This document shows positions 6,104-13,723 of a stretch of 14,095 bases of DNA, one piece after another. Every line of letters starts with the position of its first letter. The stretch's first letter is position 1. The notes below the pieces were generated by a model. It saw only the letters and a program-made list of their open reading frames with translations, had not been told where the DNA came from and did not search any database. Origin of the DNA: JAYPUG01 sp038117265 (lineage in GTDB: Bacteria > Pseudomonadota > Alphaproteobacteria > UBA6615); assembly GCA_038117265.1 (NCBI GenBank), contig JAYOFO010000061.1:1-14095 (forward strand). The letters run 5' to 3'. Position numbers and translations under genes: made by a program.

Positions 6104-7516
6104 GTGGCGTACGTGAGCACCAGAGGGACGGCGCCCGAGCTTTCGTTCGAGGGCGCCCTGTTGAGCGGGCTAGCGCGCGACGGCGGCCTCTATGTGCCCA
6201 AGGCTTGGCCGACCGTCGGTGCCGCCGACATCCGTGCGCTCGACGGCCTCGCCTACGACGAAATCGCTTACCGTATCGTGCGCCGCTTCATCGAGCCCGA
6301 GCACATCGACGATGCCGCGCTGGCGGCGCTCGTGCGCGAGGCTTATGCCGGGTTTCGGCATCCCGCGGTGGCGCCGCTGCGCCAGGTCGACCACAACACC
6401 TGGCTGCTCGACCTGTTTCACGGGCCGACCCTGGCCTTCAAGGACTTCGCGCTGCAGCTCGTCGGGCGCCTGTTCGAGCATGCGCTGGCGAAGCGGGGCG
6501 CGCGGATCACCATCGTCGGCGCGACGTCGGGCGATACCGGTTCCGCGGCGATCGAGGCGTGCCGCGACCGCGACAACCTCGAAATCTTCATGCTCCACCC
6601 CCAGGGGCGGGTCTCGGAGGTGCAGCGGCGCCAGATGACCACCGTTGCGGCCGCCAACGTCCACAACATCGCCCTGCGCGGCACCTTCGACGACTGCCAG
6701 GACATGGTGAAGGCGCTGTTCGCCGACGAGGCGCTGCGCGACGAGCTGGGCCTGTCGGCCGTGAACTCGATCAACTGGGCGCGGGTGATGGGCCAGACCG
6801 CCTATTATTTCGCCGCCGCCGCCCGGCTCGGCGCGCCCGAGCGCGAGATTTCCTTCGTCGTGCCGACAGGCAATTTCGGCAACGTCTATTCGGCCTATGT
6901 GGCCCACCGGATGGGGCTTCCGATCGGCCGGCTGACGGTCGCCTCGAACCGCAACGACATTCTCTACCGCTTCTTCGCCAACGGCGACATGTCGATCGCC
7001 GGGGTGGAGCCATCCCTGTCGCCCAGCATGGACATCCAGGTGTCGTCCAACTTCGAGCGGCTCCTGTTCGAACTGATGGGACGTGACGGGGCGACCGTGG
7101 CCGAGATCATGCGGGCGTTCCGCGACGGCGGAACCTTGCCGGACGGGGCCAGGCTGAGTAGCGAGGCCGGCGCGCTCTTCGACGCGCAGCGCGTGGACGA
7201 CGACGAGACGCTGGCGATCATCCGACAGGTTCATGAGGAAACGGGAATGCTGGTGGACCCCCACACCGCCGTCGGGATCGGCGCGGCCCGCAAGTGTGCC
7301 GACGATGGCCGCAAGCGCGTGGTGCTGGCGACGGCGCACCCGGCGAAGTTCCCCGATGCGGTGGAGAAGGCGACGGGGGTGCGTCCGGCCCTGCCGCCGC
7401 ACCTGGCGGACCTGCTGGCGCGCGAGGAAAGGGCAGAGACGGTCGACAACGATCTCGACGCCATGCGCGGGTTCATCCGGCGCCACGCCGTGGCGGCGGG
7501 CGGAGGCGCGCGATGA
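6104..7516 (+). CDS. thrC: Threonine synthase
   Basis: This PLP enzyme converts O-phospho-L-homoserine and water to L-threonine and phosphate, the last step of threonine synthesis in the cytosol. The 470-residue product is of the long type found in Proteobacteria. It begins with YVSTRG, followed by LSFEGALLSGLARDGGLYVP. The PLP Schiff-base lysine is K113 in GPTLAFKDFALQL, and VGATSGDTGSAAIEA and VPTGNFGNVYSAYVA are the phosphate/PLP-binding blocks. GTG at 6104 is preferred because it gives the family N-terminus and has GAGGG at 6091-6095 with 8-nt spacing; an upstream TTG at 6047 would add 19 unlike residues. The TGA at 7514-7516 overlaps the next ATG (ATGA), coupling thrC to the M16 protease gene. 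Homoserine kinase (thrB) is not in this window. Confidence 0.97.
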   Translation: MAYVSTRGTAPELSFEGALLSGLARDGGLYVPKAWPTVGAADIRALDGLAYDEIAYRIVRRFIEPEHIDDAALAALVREAYAGFRHPAVAPLRQVDHNTWLLDLFHGPTLAFKDFALQLVGRLFEHALAKRGARITIVGATSGDTGSAAIEACRDRDNLEIFMLHPQGRVSEVQRRQMTTVAAANVHNIALRGTFDDCQDMVKALFADEALRDELGLSAVNSINWARVMGQTAYYFAAAARLGAPEREISFVVPTGNFGNVYSAYVAHRMGLPIGRLTVASNRNDILYRFFANGDMSIAGVEPSLSPSMDIQVSSNFERLLFELMGRDGATVAEIMRAFRDGGTLPDGARLSSEAGALFDAQRVDDDETLAIIRQVHEETGMLVDPHTAVGIGAARKCADDGRKRVVLATAHPAKFPDAVEKATGVRPALPPHLADLLAREERAETVDNDLDAMRGFIRRHAVAAGGGAR

Positions 7517-8775
7517 CGGGCATACGCGTCACCACGCTGGACAACGGTATTCGTGTCGTCAGCGACTACATGCCATCGGTGGAATCGGTGTCGCTGGGCA
7601 TCTGGGTGCATGCGGGCACCCGGTTCGAACCCGCCGAGGTCAACGGCGTGGCGCATCTTCTGGAACACATGATGTTCAAGGGGACGGCGCGGCGTTCGGC
7701 GCTGGAAATTGCCGAGGCGGTCGAAAGCGTCGGCGGCCACATCAATGCCTACACGGCGCGCGAGGTGACGGCCTACTACGCCAAAGTGCTGAAGGGCGAC
7801 GTGGCGCTGGCGGTGGACGTGATCTCCGACATCCTGCGCAACTCGCTGTTCGACGAGGCAGAGCTCAGCCGCGAGCGCTCGGTGGTCCTGCAGGAGATCG
7901 GGCAGGCCCACGACACGCCCGACGACGTGGTCTTCGACCTGTTCCAGGCGGTCGCCTATCCCGACCAGCCGCTGGGGCGCCCCGTTCTGGGCCGGCCCGA
8001 GGTCGTGGGCCAGATGCCGCGCGATGCCGTGGCGGGCTTTCACGCGCGGCACTACCATAGCGGATCGCTGGTTCTCGCCGCGGCGGGCAACATCGATCAC
8101 GAGACCCTCGTCGCGCTCGCCCGCTCGAACCTTGCCGATGTCCCCGCCGGCACCTCCGAGCCGCTTTCCGCTGCCCACTATGGCGGGGGCGAGGTCCGCG
8201 AGACGCGCGATCTCGAACAGGTACACCTGGTGATGGGGTTCCGCGGGGCGCCGGTCGGAACCGACGATTATTACGCGCTGTCGGTGCTCTCGAGCCTCTT
8301 CGGCGGCGGCATGTCGTCACGGTTGTTCCAGGAGATTCGCGAGAAGCGCGGCCTCGTCTATTCGATCGACACCTTCCTGTCGGCCTTCTCCGACGACGGC
8401 GTCCTGGGCATCTATGCCGGAACGGGGCCGGAGCTTCTCGACGAGTTCGTGCCGGTGCTGTGCGACGAGATCACCGGCCTGGCCGCAACACTGCGCGACG
8501 ACGAGATCGAGCGCGCGCGCGTGCAGCTGCGTTCGAGCCTGTTGATGGGCATGGAGTCGACCGGCGCCCGCAGCGAGCGCGCGGGTCAGCAGATGTTGTT
8601 GTATGATCGCGTCGTTCCCGTCGACGAGCTGGTGGCCAAGATCGGGCGTGTCGACCGTGCGGCACTCGTGCGCGTGGCGGAGGCGGCCTTCTCCACGATT
8701 CCGTGCCTGGCCAGTGTCGGTCCCGTTGACGCGATGGAGTCGTTCGAGAGCATCAGCCGCCGGCTGGCGGCCTAG
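7513..8775 (+). CDS. M16B zinc metallopeptidase, mitochondrial-processing-peptidase-like
   Basis: This 420-residue inverzincin-type protease is related to the beta subunit of mitochondrial processing peptidase. The inverted zinc motif HLLEH is at 48-52 (H48, catalytic E51, H52), and the third ligand is E128 in VVLQEIGQAHDTPDD, 76 residues after H52, as in the family. The C-terminal half contains the glycine-rich stretch SSLFGGGMSSRLFQEIREKRGLVYSI (about 260-285) with the conserved Arg and Tyr of the substrate pocket. One chain is half the size of pitrilysin, so a dimeric clam-shell is expected. There is no signal peptide, so it is probably cytoplasmic. ATG at 7513 has GGAGG at 7502-7506 and overlaps the thrC stop. 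Its natural substrates in alphaproteobacteria are not established. Confidence 0.95.
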   Translation: MTGIRVTTLDNGIRVVSDYMPSVESVSLGIWVHAGTRFEPAEVNGVAHLLEHMMFKGTARRSALEIAEAVESVGGHINAYTAREVTAYYAKVLKGDVALAVDVISDILRNSLFDEAELSRERSVVLQEIGQAHDTPDDVVFDLFQAVAYPDQPLGRPVLGRPEVVGQMPRDAVAGFHARHYHSGSLVLAAAGNIDHETLVALARSNLADVPAGTSEPLSAAHYGGGEVRETRDLEQVHLVMGFRGAPVGTDDYYALSVLSSLFGGGMSSRLFQEIREKRGLVYSIDTFLSAFSDDGVLGIYAGTGPELLDEFVPVLCDEITGLAATLRDDEIERARVQLRSSLLMGMESTGARSERAGQQMLLYDRVVPVDELVAKIGRVDRAALVRVAEAAFSTIPCLASVGPVDAMESFESISRRLAA

Positions 8776-8794
8776 TTGGACGGAGTCCGACTGG

Positions 8795-9406
8795 ATGAGA
8801 CTGTTCCGATCCCTGGCGGCGAACGCGTCCACCGTGCGGTTGGAGGGAGCGCGCACCTATCTGCGCCCGCCGCTCGAGCGCGACTGGCGCGCCTATGCCG
8901 AGGTGCGTGCGGCGAGCCGTCGCTTCCTGGAGCCCTGGGAGCCGACCTGGCCCTCCGATGCGCTCAGCCGAGACGCGTTCCACCGCCGTCTCAACCGCTG
9001 CACCAGCGACTGGCGCAACGACACCGGCTACAGCATGTTCGTGTTCGACCGGTCGAACAATGCGCTGCTGGGCGGCATCAGCCTGTCGAACGTACGGCGC
9101 GGCGTCGCCCAGTGCGGCACCCTGGGCTACTGGATCGGCGAGGCCCATGCCGGGCAGGGTTTCATGAGCGAGGGCCTGTCGCTGCTGCTCGATTTCTGTT
9201 TCGGCGATCTGGCGCTGCACCGGGTCGAGGCGGCCTGCCTGCCGACCAACGAGGCGAGCCGCCGCCTGCTGCTCGGTCGTGGCTTCTCCGAGGACGGCTA
9301 TGCCCGGAAGTACCTCAAGATTCGCGGCGTCTGGCAGGATCACCTGCTGTTCTCGCTGCTGGCCGAAGATCACAAATCCCATCGTCGGTCCGGCGTCGGT
9401 CGCTGA
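8795..9406 (+). CDS. GNAT family N-acetyltransferase (RimJ/RimL-like)
   Basis: This 203-residue protein has the GCN5-related acetyltransferase fold. The acetyl-CoA motif A is seen as GYWIGEAHAGQGFMSEGLSLLL (about 111-132), followed by the HRVEAACLPTNEASRRLLLGRGF block (about 142-164) characteristic of the RimJ/RimL branch, which acetylates protein N-termini or related amines. The C-terminal signature YARKYLKIRGVWQDHLLFSLL strongly resembles proteins annotated as ribosomal-protein-alanine acetyltransferase in alphaproteobacteria. ATG at 8795 follows GGAG at 8782-8785. The gene begins 19 nt after the M16 gene and ends 18 nt before the MFS gene, so the three look co-transcribed. The true substrate cannot be read from sequence; RimJ itself is a family analogy. 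Confidence 0.88.
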   Translation: MRLFRSLAANASTVRLEGARTYLRPPLERDWRAYAEVRAASRRFLEPWEPTWPSDALSRDAFHRRLNRCTSDWRNDTGYSMFVFDRSNNALLGGISLSNVRRGVAQCGTLGYWIGEAHAGQGFMSEGLSLLLDFCFGDLALHRVEAACLPTNEASRRLLLGRGFSEDGYARKYLKIRGVWQDHLLFSLLAEDHKSHRRSGVGR

Positions 9407-9424
9407 CCGCGTGATCGAGGGCGC

Positions 9425-10642
9425 ATGATTCCCGATCATGTTCCGGCCGCGGTCGCCGTGCGCCGCCGCCTTCGGCTCTGGACGGTGCTGTTGACGAGCG
9501 GGCTGGCCTTCCTGGCGCCGAGTGCGATTGCGCCGGCCCTGCCGGCGTTGCAGGCCGAGTACGCCGTTGTCGAGAATGCCCAGCTGATGTCGCGGCTGGT
9601 CCTGACCATGCCGATGCTCTTCATCGCGCTGTCGGGCCCCTTCGTCGGACTGGTGGTCGATCGGTACGGCCGCCGCAACGTGCTGATCGTCTCGGCGCTC
9701 GCATACGGGCTGCTCGGGATATCCGGTCTGGTGATCGAATCGATCCACGTCCTGATTGCCAGCCGTGCCTTGCTGGGCATCTTCCTGGCGGGGATCATGA
9801 CCAGCGTGACCGCGCTGGTCGGCGACTATTTCGTCGGCGAGGAACGCAGTCGGGTTGCCGGCTACCAGGGCGCGTTCATGTCGTACGGAACCCTGATTTT
9901 CGTGGTCATCGCCGGCTTGCTCGCCGAGATCCACTGGCGCGCCGGATTCGCGCTGTTCTTCGTCGCCTTCGCGCTGCTGCCGCTGATGCTGCTGAGCCTC
10001 TACGAGCCCACGACCGGCCGGGGCGCCGGCCGGGGTGTCGTCGAGCCGCCGCCGACCATGCACCAGTGGGCCGCCATCGGCTTCTACTGCGGGCTGGCCT
10101 TCCTCGTCATGGTGATGCTGTTCATGATTCCGTCGCAGACGGCCTTCTTCCTCGTCGAGATCGGGGTCACCGATCCGACCAGCGCGGGTCTCGCGATCGG
10201 CATGTTCAACTTCAGCGCCGGAACGGCGTCGCTCGTCTATGGCCGTGTCCGCAGGTATCTCAGCCCGGAATCGATCTTCGCCCTGGTCTTTGCCTTCGGC
10301 GGCGTCGGTTATGTCCTGACCAGCCGGTCGGGGGATCTCACCGAGACCCTGATCGCCATGGCGATCGGCGGCTTCTCGGTCGGCGCGTTTCTCCCGAACG
10401 CCAACCTGTCGGTGATCACCCGCACCTCGATGGGGGTGCGCGGCCGCGCGCTCGGCGCGCTCACGATGCTGCTGTTCCTCGGCCAGTTCGCCTCGCCGTT
10501 CTACAGCGTGCCCCTCGCCAACGCAGCCAGTGTCGGCCATGCGTTTTTCGTCAGCGGCATCGTGATGTTTGCGGTCAGCGCGGCGTTTGCCGCCTATGCG
10601 ATCCGGGTCGGCTGGCGCGGCCGGCCACCTGCGGCGGGCTAG
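9425..10642 (+). CDS. MFS family transporter
   Basis: This 405-residue polytopic membrane protein of the major facilitator superfamily has about twelve predicted helices. The loop 2-3 signature is visible as GPFVGLVVDRYGRRNVLI at 71-88, and the central cytoplasmic loop lies at about 190-215 (EPTTGRGAGRGVVEPPP). The N-terminus is short and basic (RRRLRLW) before helix 1. The substrate cannot be assigned; the drug-efflux-like layout is only suggestive. ATG at 9425 has GAGGG at 9417-9421 very close upstream. It follows the acetyltransferase gene by 18 nt. Its TAG at 10640-10642 overlaps the stop codon of the convergent yqgE gene within a CTAG tetramer. Confidence 0.9.
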   Translation: MIPDHVPAAVAVRRRLRLWTVLLTSGLAFLAPSAIAPALPALQAEYAVVENAQLMSRLVLTMPMLFIALSGPFVGLVVDRYGRRNVLIVSALAYGLLGISGLVIESIHVLIASRALLGIFLAGIMTSVTALVGDYFVGEERSRVAGYQGAFMSYGTLIFVVIAGLLAEIHWRAGFALFFVAFALLPLMLLSLYEPTTGRGAGRGVVEPPPTMHQWAAIGFYCGLAFLVMVMLFMIPSQTAFFLVEIGVTDPTSAGLAIGMFNFSAGTASLVYGRVRRYLSPESIFALVFAFGGVGYVLTSRSGDLTETLIAMAIGGFSVGAFLPNANLSVITRTSMGVRGRALGALTMLLFLGQFASPFYSVPLANAASVGHAFFVSGIVMFAVSAAFAAYAIRVGWRGRPPAAG

Positions 10643-10655
10643 GCGCGCCCGGCCG
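10618..10655. repeat. GC-rich inverted repeat spanning the convergent MFS/yqgE stops
   Basis: CGGCCGG at 10618-10624 is the exact reverse complement of CCGGCCG at 10649-10655, giving a possible 7-pair stem with a 24-nt loop that contains both stop codons. There is no T-run on either side, so it does not meet the usual intrinsic terminator pattern. In DNA this GC-rich such repeats are common by chance, and the arms lie inside coding sequence of the two genes. It is recorded because no other transcript-end signal is visible between these convergent genes. Confidence 0.3.
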
Positions 10656-11211
10656 AGCCCGACAGGACCGACAGGTCGACGCCGATGCTGTTGAACGCGC
10701 GCTCCCACTTGGCATCGTCGGCGGTGTCGAACACCAGGCGCGGATCGTAGGGCACCGACAGCCAGGCATTCTGCTGCATTTCCGATTCGAGCTGGCCGGC
10801 GCCCCAGCCGGCATAGCCGAGCGCCATGATTGCGCGCTCGGGCCCGGTGCCCTGCGCCAGGTCGCGCAGGATGTCGAGGGTTGCCGTCAGCCCGATCCGA
10901 TCGTCCATGACGAGGGTCTCGGCGTGGCGATAGTCCATCGAGTGCAGCACGAAGCCCCGCTGGTTCTCGACCGGGCCGCCGAAGTGAACGGCGAGCGGGC
11001 GCATGTCGGCCGCGGCCGAGATGTCGAACTGACCGAGAAGTTCGCGGAAATCGATCGAGTCGAGCGTCTTGTTGACGACGAGACCCATCGCGCCGTCGTC
11101 ATTGTGGGCACAGATGTAGATCACGGTCCGCTCGAACCGCGGATCGGTCATCGCGGGCATCGCCAGGAGCATCTGCCCCTCGAGGTACTGGTCCGTTCCC
11201 GTCTCGCTCAT
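10639..11211 (-). CDS. yqgE: YqgE/AlgH family protein
   Basis: This 190-residue cytoplasmic protein belongs to the YqgE/AlgH (DUF179) family. It carries the signature DPRFERTVIYICAHNDDGAMGLVVNK (about 23-48), then HFGGPVENQRGFVLHS and the ALGYAGWGAGQLESEMQQNAWL block (about 132-153). The family is widespread in Proteobacteria; its biochemical role is unclear, and the link to alginate regulation comes from Pseudomonas AlgH. The start is ATG at 11211 (reverse strand), with AGGA just upstream and MSETGTDQYLEGQMLLAMP as N-terminus, matching family length. An in-frame ATG at 11301 would add 30 residues unlike the family. It is the only clear minus-strand gene here, convergent with the MFS gene (4-nt overlap of stops) and divergent from the ScsB-type gene. 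Confidence 0.95.
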   Translation of the reverse strand: MSETGTDQYLEGQMLLAMPAMTDPRFERTVIYICAHNDDGAMGLVVNKTLDSIDFRELLGQFDISAAADMRPLAVHFGGPVENQRGFVLHSMDYRHAETLVMDDRIGLTATLDILRDLAQGTGPERAIMALGYAGWGAGQLESEMQQNAWLSVPYDPRLVFDTADDAKWERAFNSIGVDLSVLSGSAGRA

Positions 11212-11342
11212 CGGTCCTGTCCCGGCCACCGGGCCGCTCGCTCCATGATGTTCGCGTTTCGCGGCGCCAATGCAAGCCATGACCGCATAAATCCGCGACA
11301 CGCGAATGTGAGGTTGCTTGAGCGTCGTATGCCTAGGATCGG

Positions 11343-11361
11343 CAGGGAATTTTACTATATT
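11343..11361. promoter_or_regulatory. AT-rich -10-like boxes in the yqgE/scsB divergent intergenic region
   Basis: The 206-nt gap at 11212-11417 is the largest non-coding stretch in the window. It contains an AT-rich island unusual for this DNA. On the + strand TACTAT (11353-11358) and TATATT (11356-11361) resemble -10 boxes, but no good -35 box lies at the right distance. On the - strand TATAGT (reverse complement of 11354-11359) has CGTACA 17 nt upstream (reverse complement of 11377-11382). Promoters for one or both divergent genes are likely in this gap, but their exact positions cannot be fixed by eye. Confidence 0.3.
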
Positions 11362-11417
11362 TCAGGCGTTGGCACCTGTACGGAACTCTCAGGCGCACCT
11401 CACCAGGATCGAAGACG

Positions 11418-13583
11418 ATGTTAACGCATTTCGGCCGTTTAGCCCGCCTGGCTGTCATTCTGGCCGCGTTTCCGGCGATTTTATGGTCGGCGCCCGCATC
11501 CGCCGATGCCGCGAGCGACTGGATCGACGGTCCCAAGGGCGATGTTCGGCTGATCGCATCGACGACGGCGGTCGGCGATCTGTCGACGGTCCCGCTCGGC
11601 GTCGAGGTTCGGCTCGACGAAGGCTGGAAGACCTATTGGCGCTCGCCCGGCGATGCGGGCATCCCGCCGCAGGTCGACTGGGAGGGGAGCGGCAACCTGG
11701 CCGATGCGGTGTTCCGGTGGCCGGCGCCCGTCCGCTTCAACTACTACGACCTCGAGACCTTCGGCTATTCCAAGCAGGTCGTCTTTCCCATCGAGGCGCA
11801 GGTCCGCAATGTCGGCGAGGCGCTGCAGCTGCGCGCGCGTGTCGATTTGCTCATCTGCGATGATGTCTGCATCCCGCACACCTTCGATGCGGCCCTCGAT
11901 CTGCCCGCAGGTCCCGCGAACCCGTCCGAATTCGCCAACCTGATCGCGCGTTACCAGAACCAGGTGCCCGGCGACGGCAGCCGCAAGGGCCTTACGTTCG
12001 AGGGCGCCGAGGTTTCCGGCCCGGCGGCCAAGCCGCTGATCCGGACGGCCTTCCGGGCCGACAGCCCGTTCCGCACGCCCGATCTCCTGATCGAGGGGTC
12101 GGAGGATCTGGTCTTCTCTAAGCCCAGCTTCGAATTCGTGGGCGATGGCCGCCTGCTCCTTGCCTCGGTCACCGCAGAGGACATCTTCGGCGACGGCAAG
12201 CCCGTCGATCTCGAGAGCGCGCCGCTGACCCTCACCCTGATCGACGGCGCGCGCAGCATCGAAACGCGCGCCACGCCGGCGCTGGGCGGGCTGGCGCATG
12301 TCGACACGGGCGGGCTGTCGATCGCGACCCTGATCTCGATCATGGCGCTGGCGCTGATCGGCGGCCTGATCCTGAACCTCATGCCGTGCGTGCTGCCGGT
12401 CATTTCGATCAAGCTGCTGTCGGTCGTCAGCCATGGCGGCGGCGATCTGCGCGCGGTGCGGCTCGGCTTCCTCGCGACCACGGCGGGCATCGTGATCTCC
12501 TTCCTGGCGCTGGCGACCCTGGCGGTGGGCGTGAAGTCCGCCGGACTTGCCGTCGGCTGGGGCATCCAGTTCCAGCAGCCGCTGTTCGTCGTCGCGCTGG
12601 TCGTCGTCCTGACCCTGTTCGCGGCCAACATGTGGGGCCTGTTCGAGGTTCGGCTGCCCGGTCGCGTGTCGGACGCCGCCGTCGCGGCCAGCGGCGGCAG
12701 CTCGCTGGGCGGGCAGTTCTTCCAGGGGGCCTTCGCGACGATCCTGGCGACCCCGTGCACCGCGCCGTTCCTGGGCACCTCGATCGGCTTCGCGCTCAGC
12801 CGCGGCCCGGTCGAGATCTATTCGATCTTCGCGGCGCTGGGGGTGGGCATGGCGCTGCCGTTCATCCTGGTTGCACTGTTCCCGGCGCTGGCAACCAGGC
12901 TTCCGCGCCCCGGCCCGTGGATGAACAGCCTCAAGAAGGTCCTCTCGCTGGCCCTGATCGCCACCGCGGTGTGGCTGCTGTCGGTGATGGCGGTGCAGGT
13001 CTCGCTCGTCGCGGCGGTCGTCGTGGGCCTGTTGATGGCGGCGATCTTTGCCCTGTTCGCCGTTCGCGGCCGGACGGGCGCGAGCGCCGGCCGGCTGATG
13101 GGAGCGGGGATCGCACTGGCCGCGCTCGTCGCCTTCGCGGTGCCGGACGCGCTGCCGGCGCTGGGCATCGGCGTCCGCGATGCCGGTGCGGTCGCGGCGC
13201 AGGATGCGAACTGGGAGCCGTTCGACCTCGCCGCAATCCCGGGCCTCGTGGCCGACGGCAAGGTCGTGTTCGTCGATGTGACGGCCGACTGGTGCATCAC
13301 CTGCCAGGTGAACAAGAAGCGGGTGCTCGACACGCAGGCGATGAACGATGCCTTCGCGCGCGCGCAGATCGTGCGCATGCGCGCCGACTGGACCCAGCCG
13401 AGCGACGCGATCGCCAGCTACCTCGCATCGTTCAACCGGTTCGGAATACCGTTCAACGTGATCTACGGCCAGGATGCACCCGACGGCGTGGTCCTGCCCG
13501 AATTGCTGTCCGACAGCGCCGTCCTGGGCGGATTGGCGCAGGCCGGCGCGACCACCTCCGTGGCCTCCGGCGGGGGGGCGTGA
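11418..13583 (+). CDS. scsB: ScsB/DsbD-family membrane thiol:disulfide reductase
   Basis: This 721-residue membrane protein moves reducing power from cytoplasmic thioredoxin to the periplasm. It has three parts. A signal peptide (1-29, likely cleavage ASA-DA) leads into a periplasmic domain of about 270 residues, with a Cys pair C147/C151 in LLICDDVCIPHTF. A polytopic core (about 303-580) follows, with the DsbD-type membrane cysteines C324 in NLMPCVLPV and C447 in ATPCTAPFLG. The C-terminal thioredoxin-like domain has C626/C629 in ADWCITCQ. All six cysteines needed for an electron relay are present. The N-terminal domain is about twice the length of the E. coli DsbD alpha domain, which favours the ScsB branch described in Caulobacter. 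ATG at 11418 has AGGA at 11405-11408. A Prx5-type peroxiredoxin gene lies 140 nt downstream. Confidence 0.9.
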   Translation: MLTHFGRLARLAVILAAFPAILWSAPASADAASDWIDGPKGDVRLIASTTAVGDLSTVPLGVEVRLDEGWKTYWRSPGDAGIPPQVDWEGSGNLADAVFRWPAPVRFNYYDLETFGYSKQVVFPIEAQVRNVGEALQLRARVDLLICDDVCIPHTFDAALDLPAGPANPSEFANLIARYQNQVPGDGSRKGLTFEGAEVSGPAAKPLIRTAFRADSPFRTPDLLIEGSEDLVFSKPSFEFVGDGRLLLASVTAEDIFGDGKPVDLESAPLTLTLIDGARSIETRATPALGGLAHVDTGGLSIATLISIMALALIGGLILNLMPCVLPVISIKLLSVVSHGGGDLRAVRLGFLATTAGIVISFLALATLAVGVKSAGLAVGWGIQFQQPLFVVALVVVLTLFAANMWGLFEVRLPGRVSDAAVAASGGSSLGGQFFQGAFATILATPCTAPFLGTSIGFALSRGPVEIYSIFAALGVGMALPFILVALFPALATRLPRPGPWMNSLKKVLSLALIATAVWLLSVMAVQVSLVAAVVVGLLMAAIFALFAVRGRTGASAGRLMGAGIALAALVAFAVPDALPALGIGVRDAGAVAAQDANWEPFDLAAIPGLVADGKVVFVDVTADWCITCQVNKKRVLDTQAMNDAFARAQIVRMRADWTQPSDAIASYLASFNRFGIPFNVIYGQDAPDGVVLPELLSDSAVLGGLAQAGATTSVASGGGA

Positions 13584-13610
13584 TTTTTCGCCCGCACGGC
13601 GCTTCGCGGG

Positions 13611-13639
13611 CTGGAAACTTTCCGATTTCGGTCTATCTT
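13611..13639 (+). promoter_or_regulatory. Candidate promoter upstream of the peroxiredoxin gene
   Basis: CTGGAA (13611-13616) and TATCTT (13634-13639) are spaced by 17 nt in the 140-nt gap between the scsB-type gene and the peroxiredoxin gene. The -10 box matches consensus at four of six positions, and the -35 box at only three. The gap length suggests that the peroxiredoxin has its own promoter; this specific assignment is weak. I see no OxyR-like operator that I would defend. Confidence 0.25.
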
Positions 13640-13723
13640 CCGCAGTGAGGCACGGGTGCGGGGCCGGGGTTCCGGGTCCGATAGCGTGCAAACAAACACG
13701 ATCCGAAGCGAGGAGGGGAGCTT

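Noticed and set aside
8753..10708. 651-codon open frame on the - strand opposite the acetyltransferase and MFS genes
   Set aside because: The translation is rich in Arg, Gln, Glu, His and Asp with no recognisable domain. It mirrors two well-supported + strand genes, so it is the usual antisense open frame of GC-rich coding DNA.
11212..11301. 30-residue N-terminal extension of YqgE from an in-frame ATG at 11301
   Set aside because: The extension does not resemble the family, whereas ATG at 11211 gives the usual length and has AGGA close upstream.
11366..11410. Sequence ending in AACTCTCAGGC before the ScsB-type gene, reminiscent of the 3' part of a glycine riboswitch
   Set aside because: The matching 5' aptamer elements (GAGAG stem and the CCGAAGG-type core) are not present upstream, and the downstream gene has no link to glycine. 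It is most likely a chance match.
13584..13611. Hairpin GCCCGC (13590-13595) / GCGGGC (13606-13611) next to a T-run after the ScsB-type gene
   Set aside because: The TTTTT precedes the stem on the + strand and becomes A's after it on the - strand, so it is not an intrinsic terminator in either direction.
11481..13691. 736-codon open frame on the - strand opposite the ScsB-type gene
   Set aside because: It is low-complexity, charged and His/Arg/Gln-rich, with no hydrophobic core or motif. The + strand protein has a signal peptide and all six expected cysteines.
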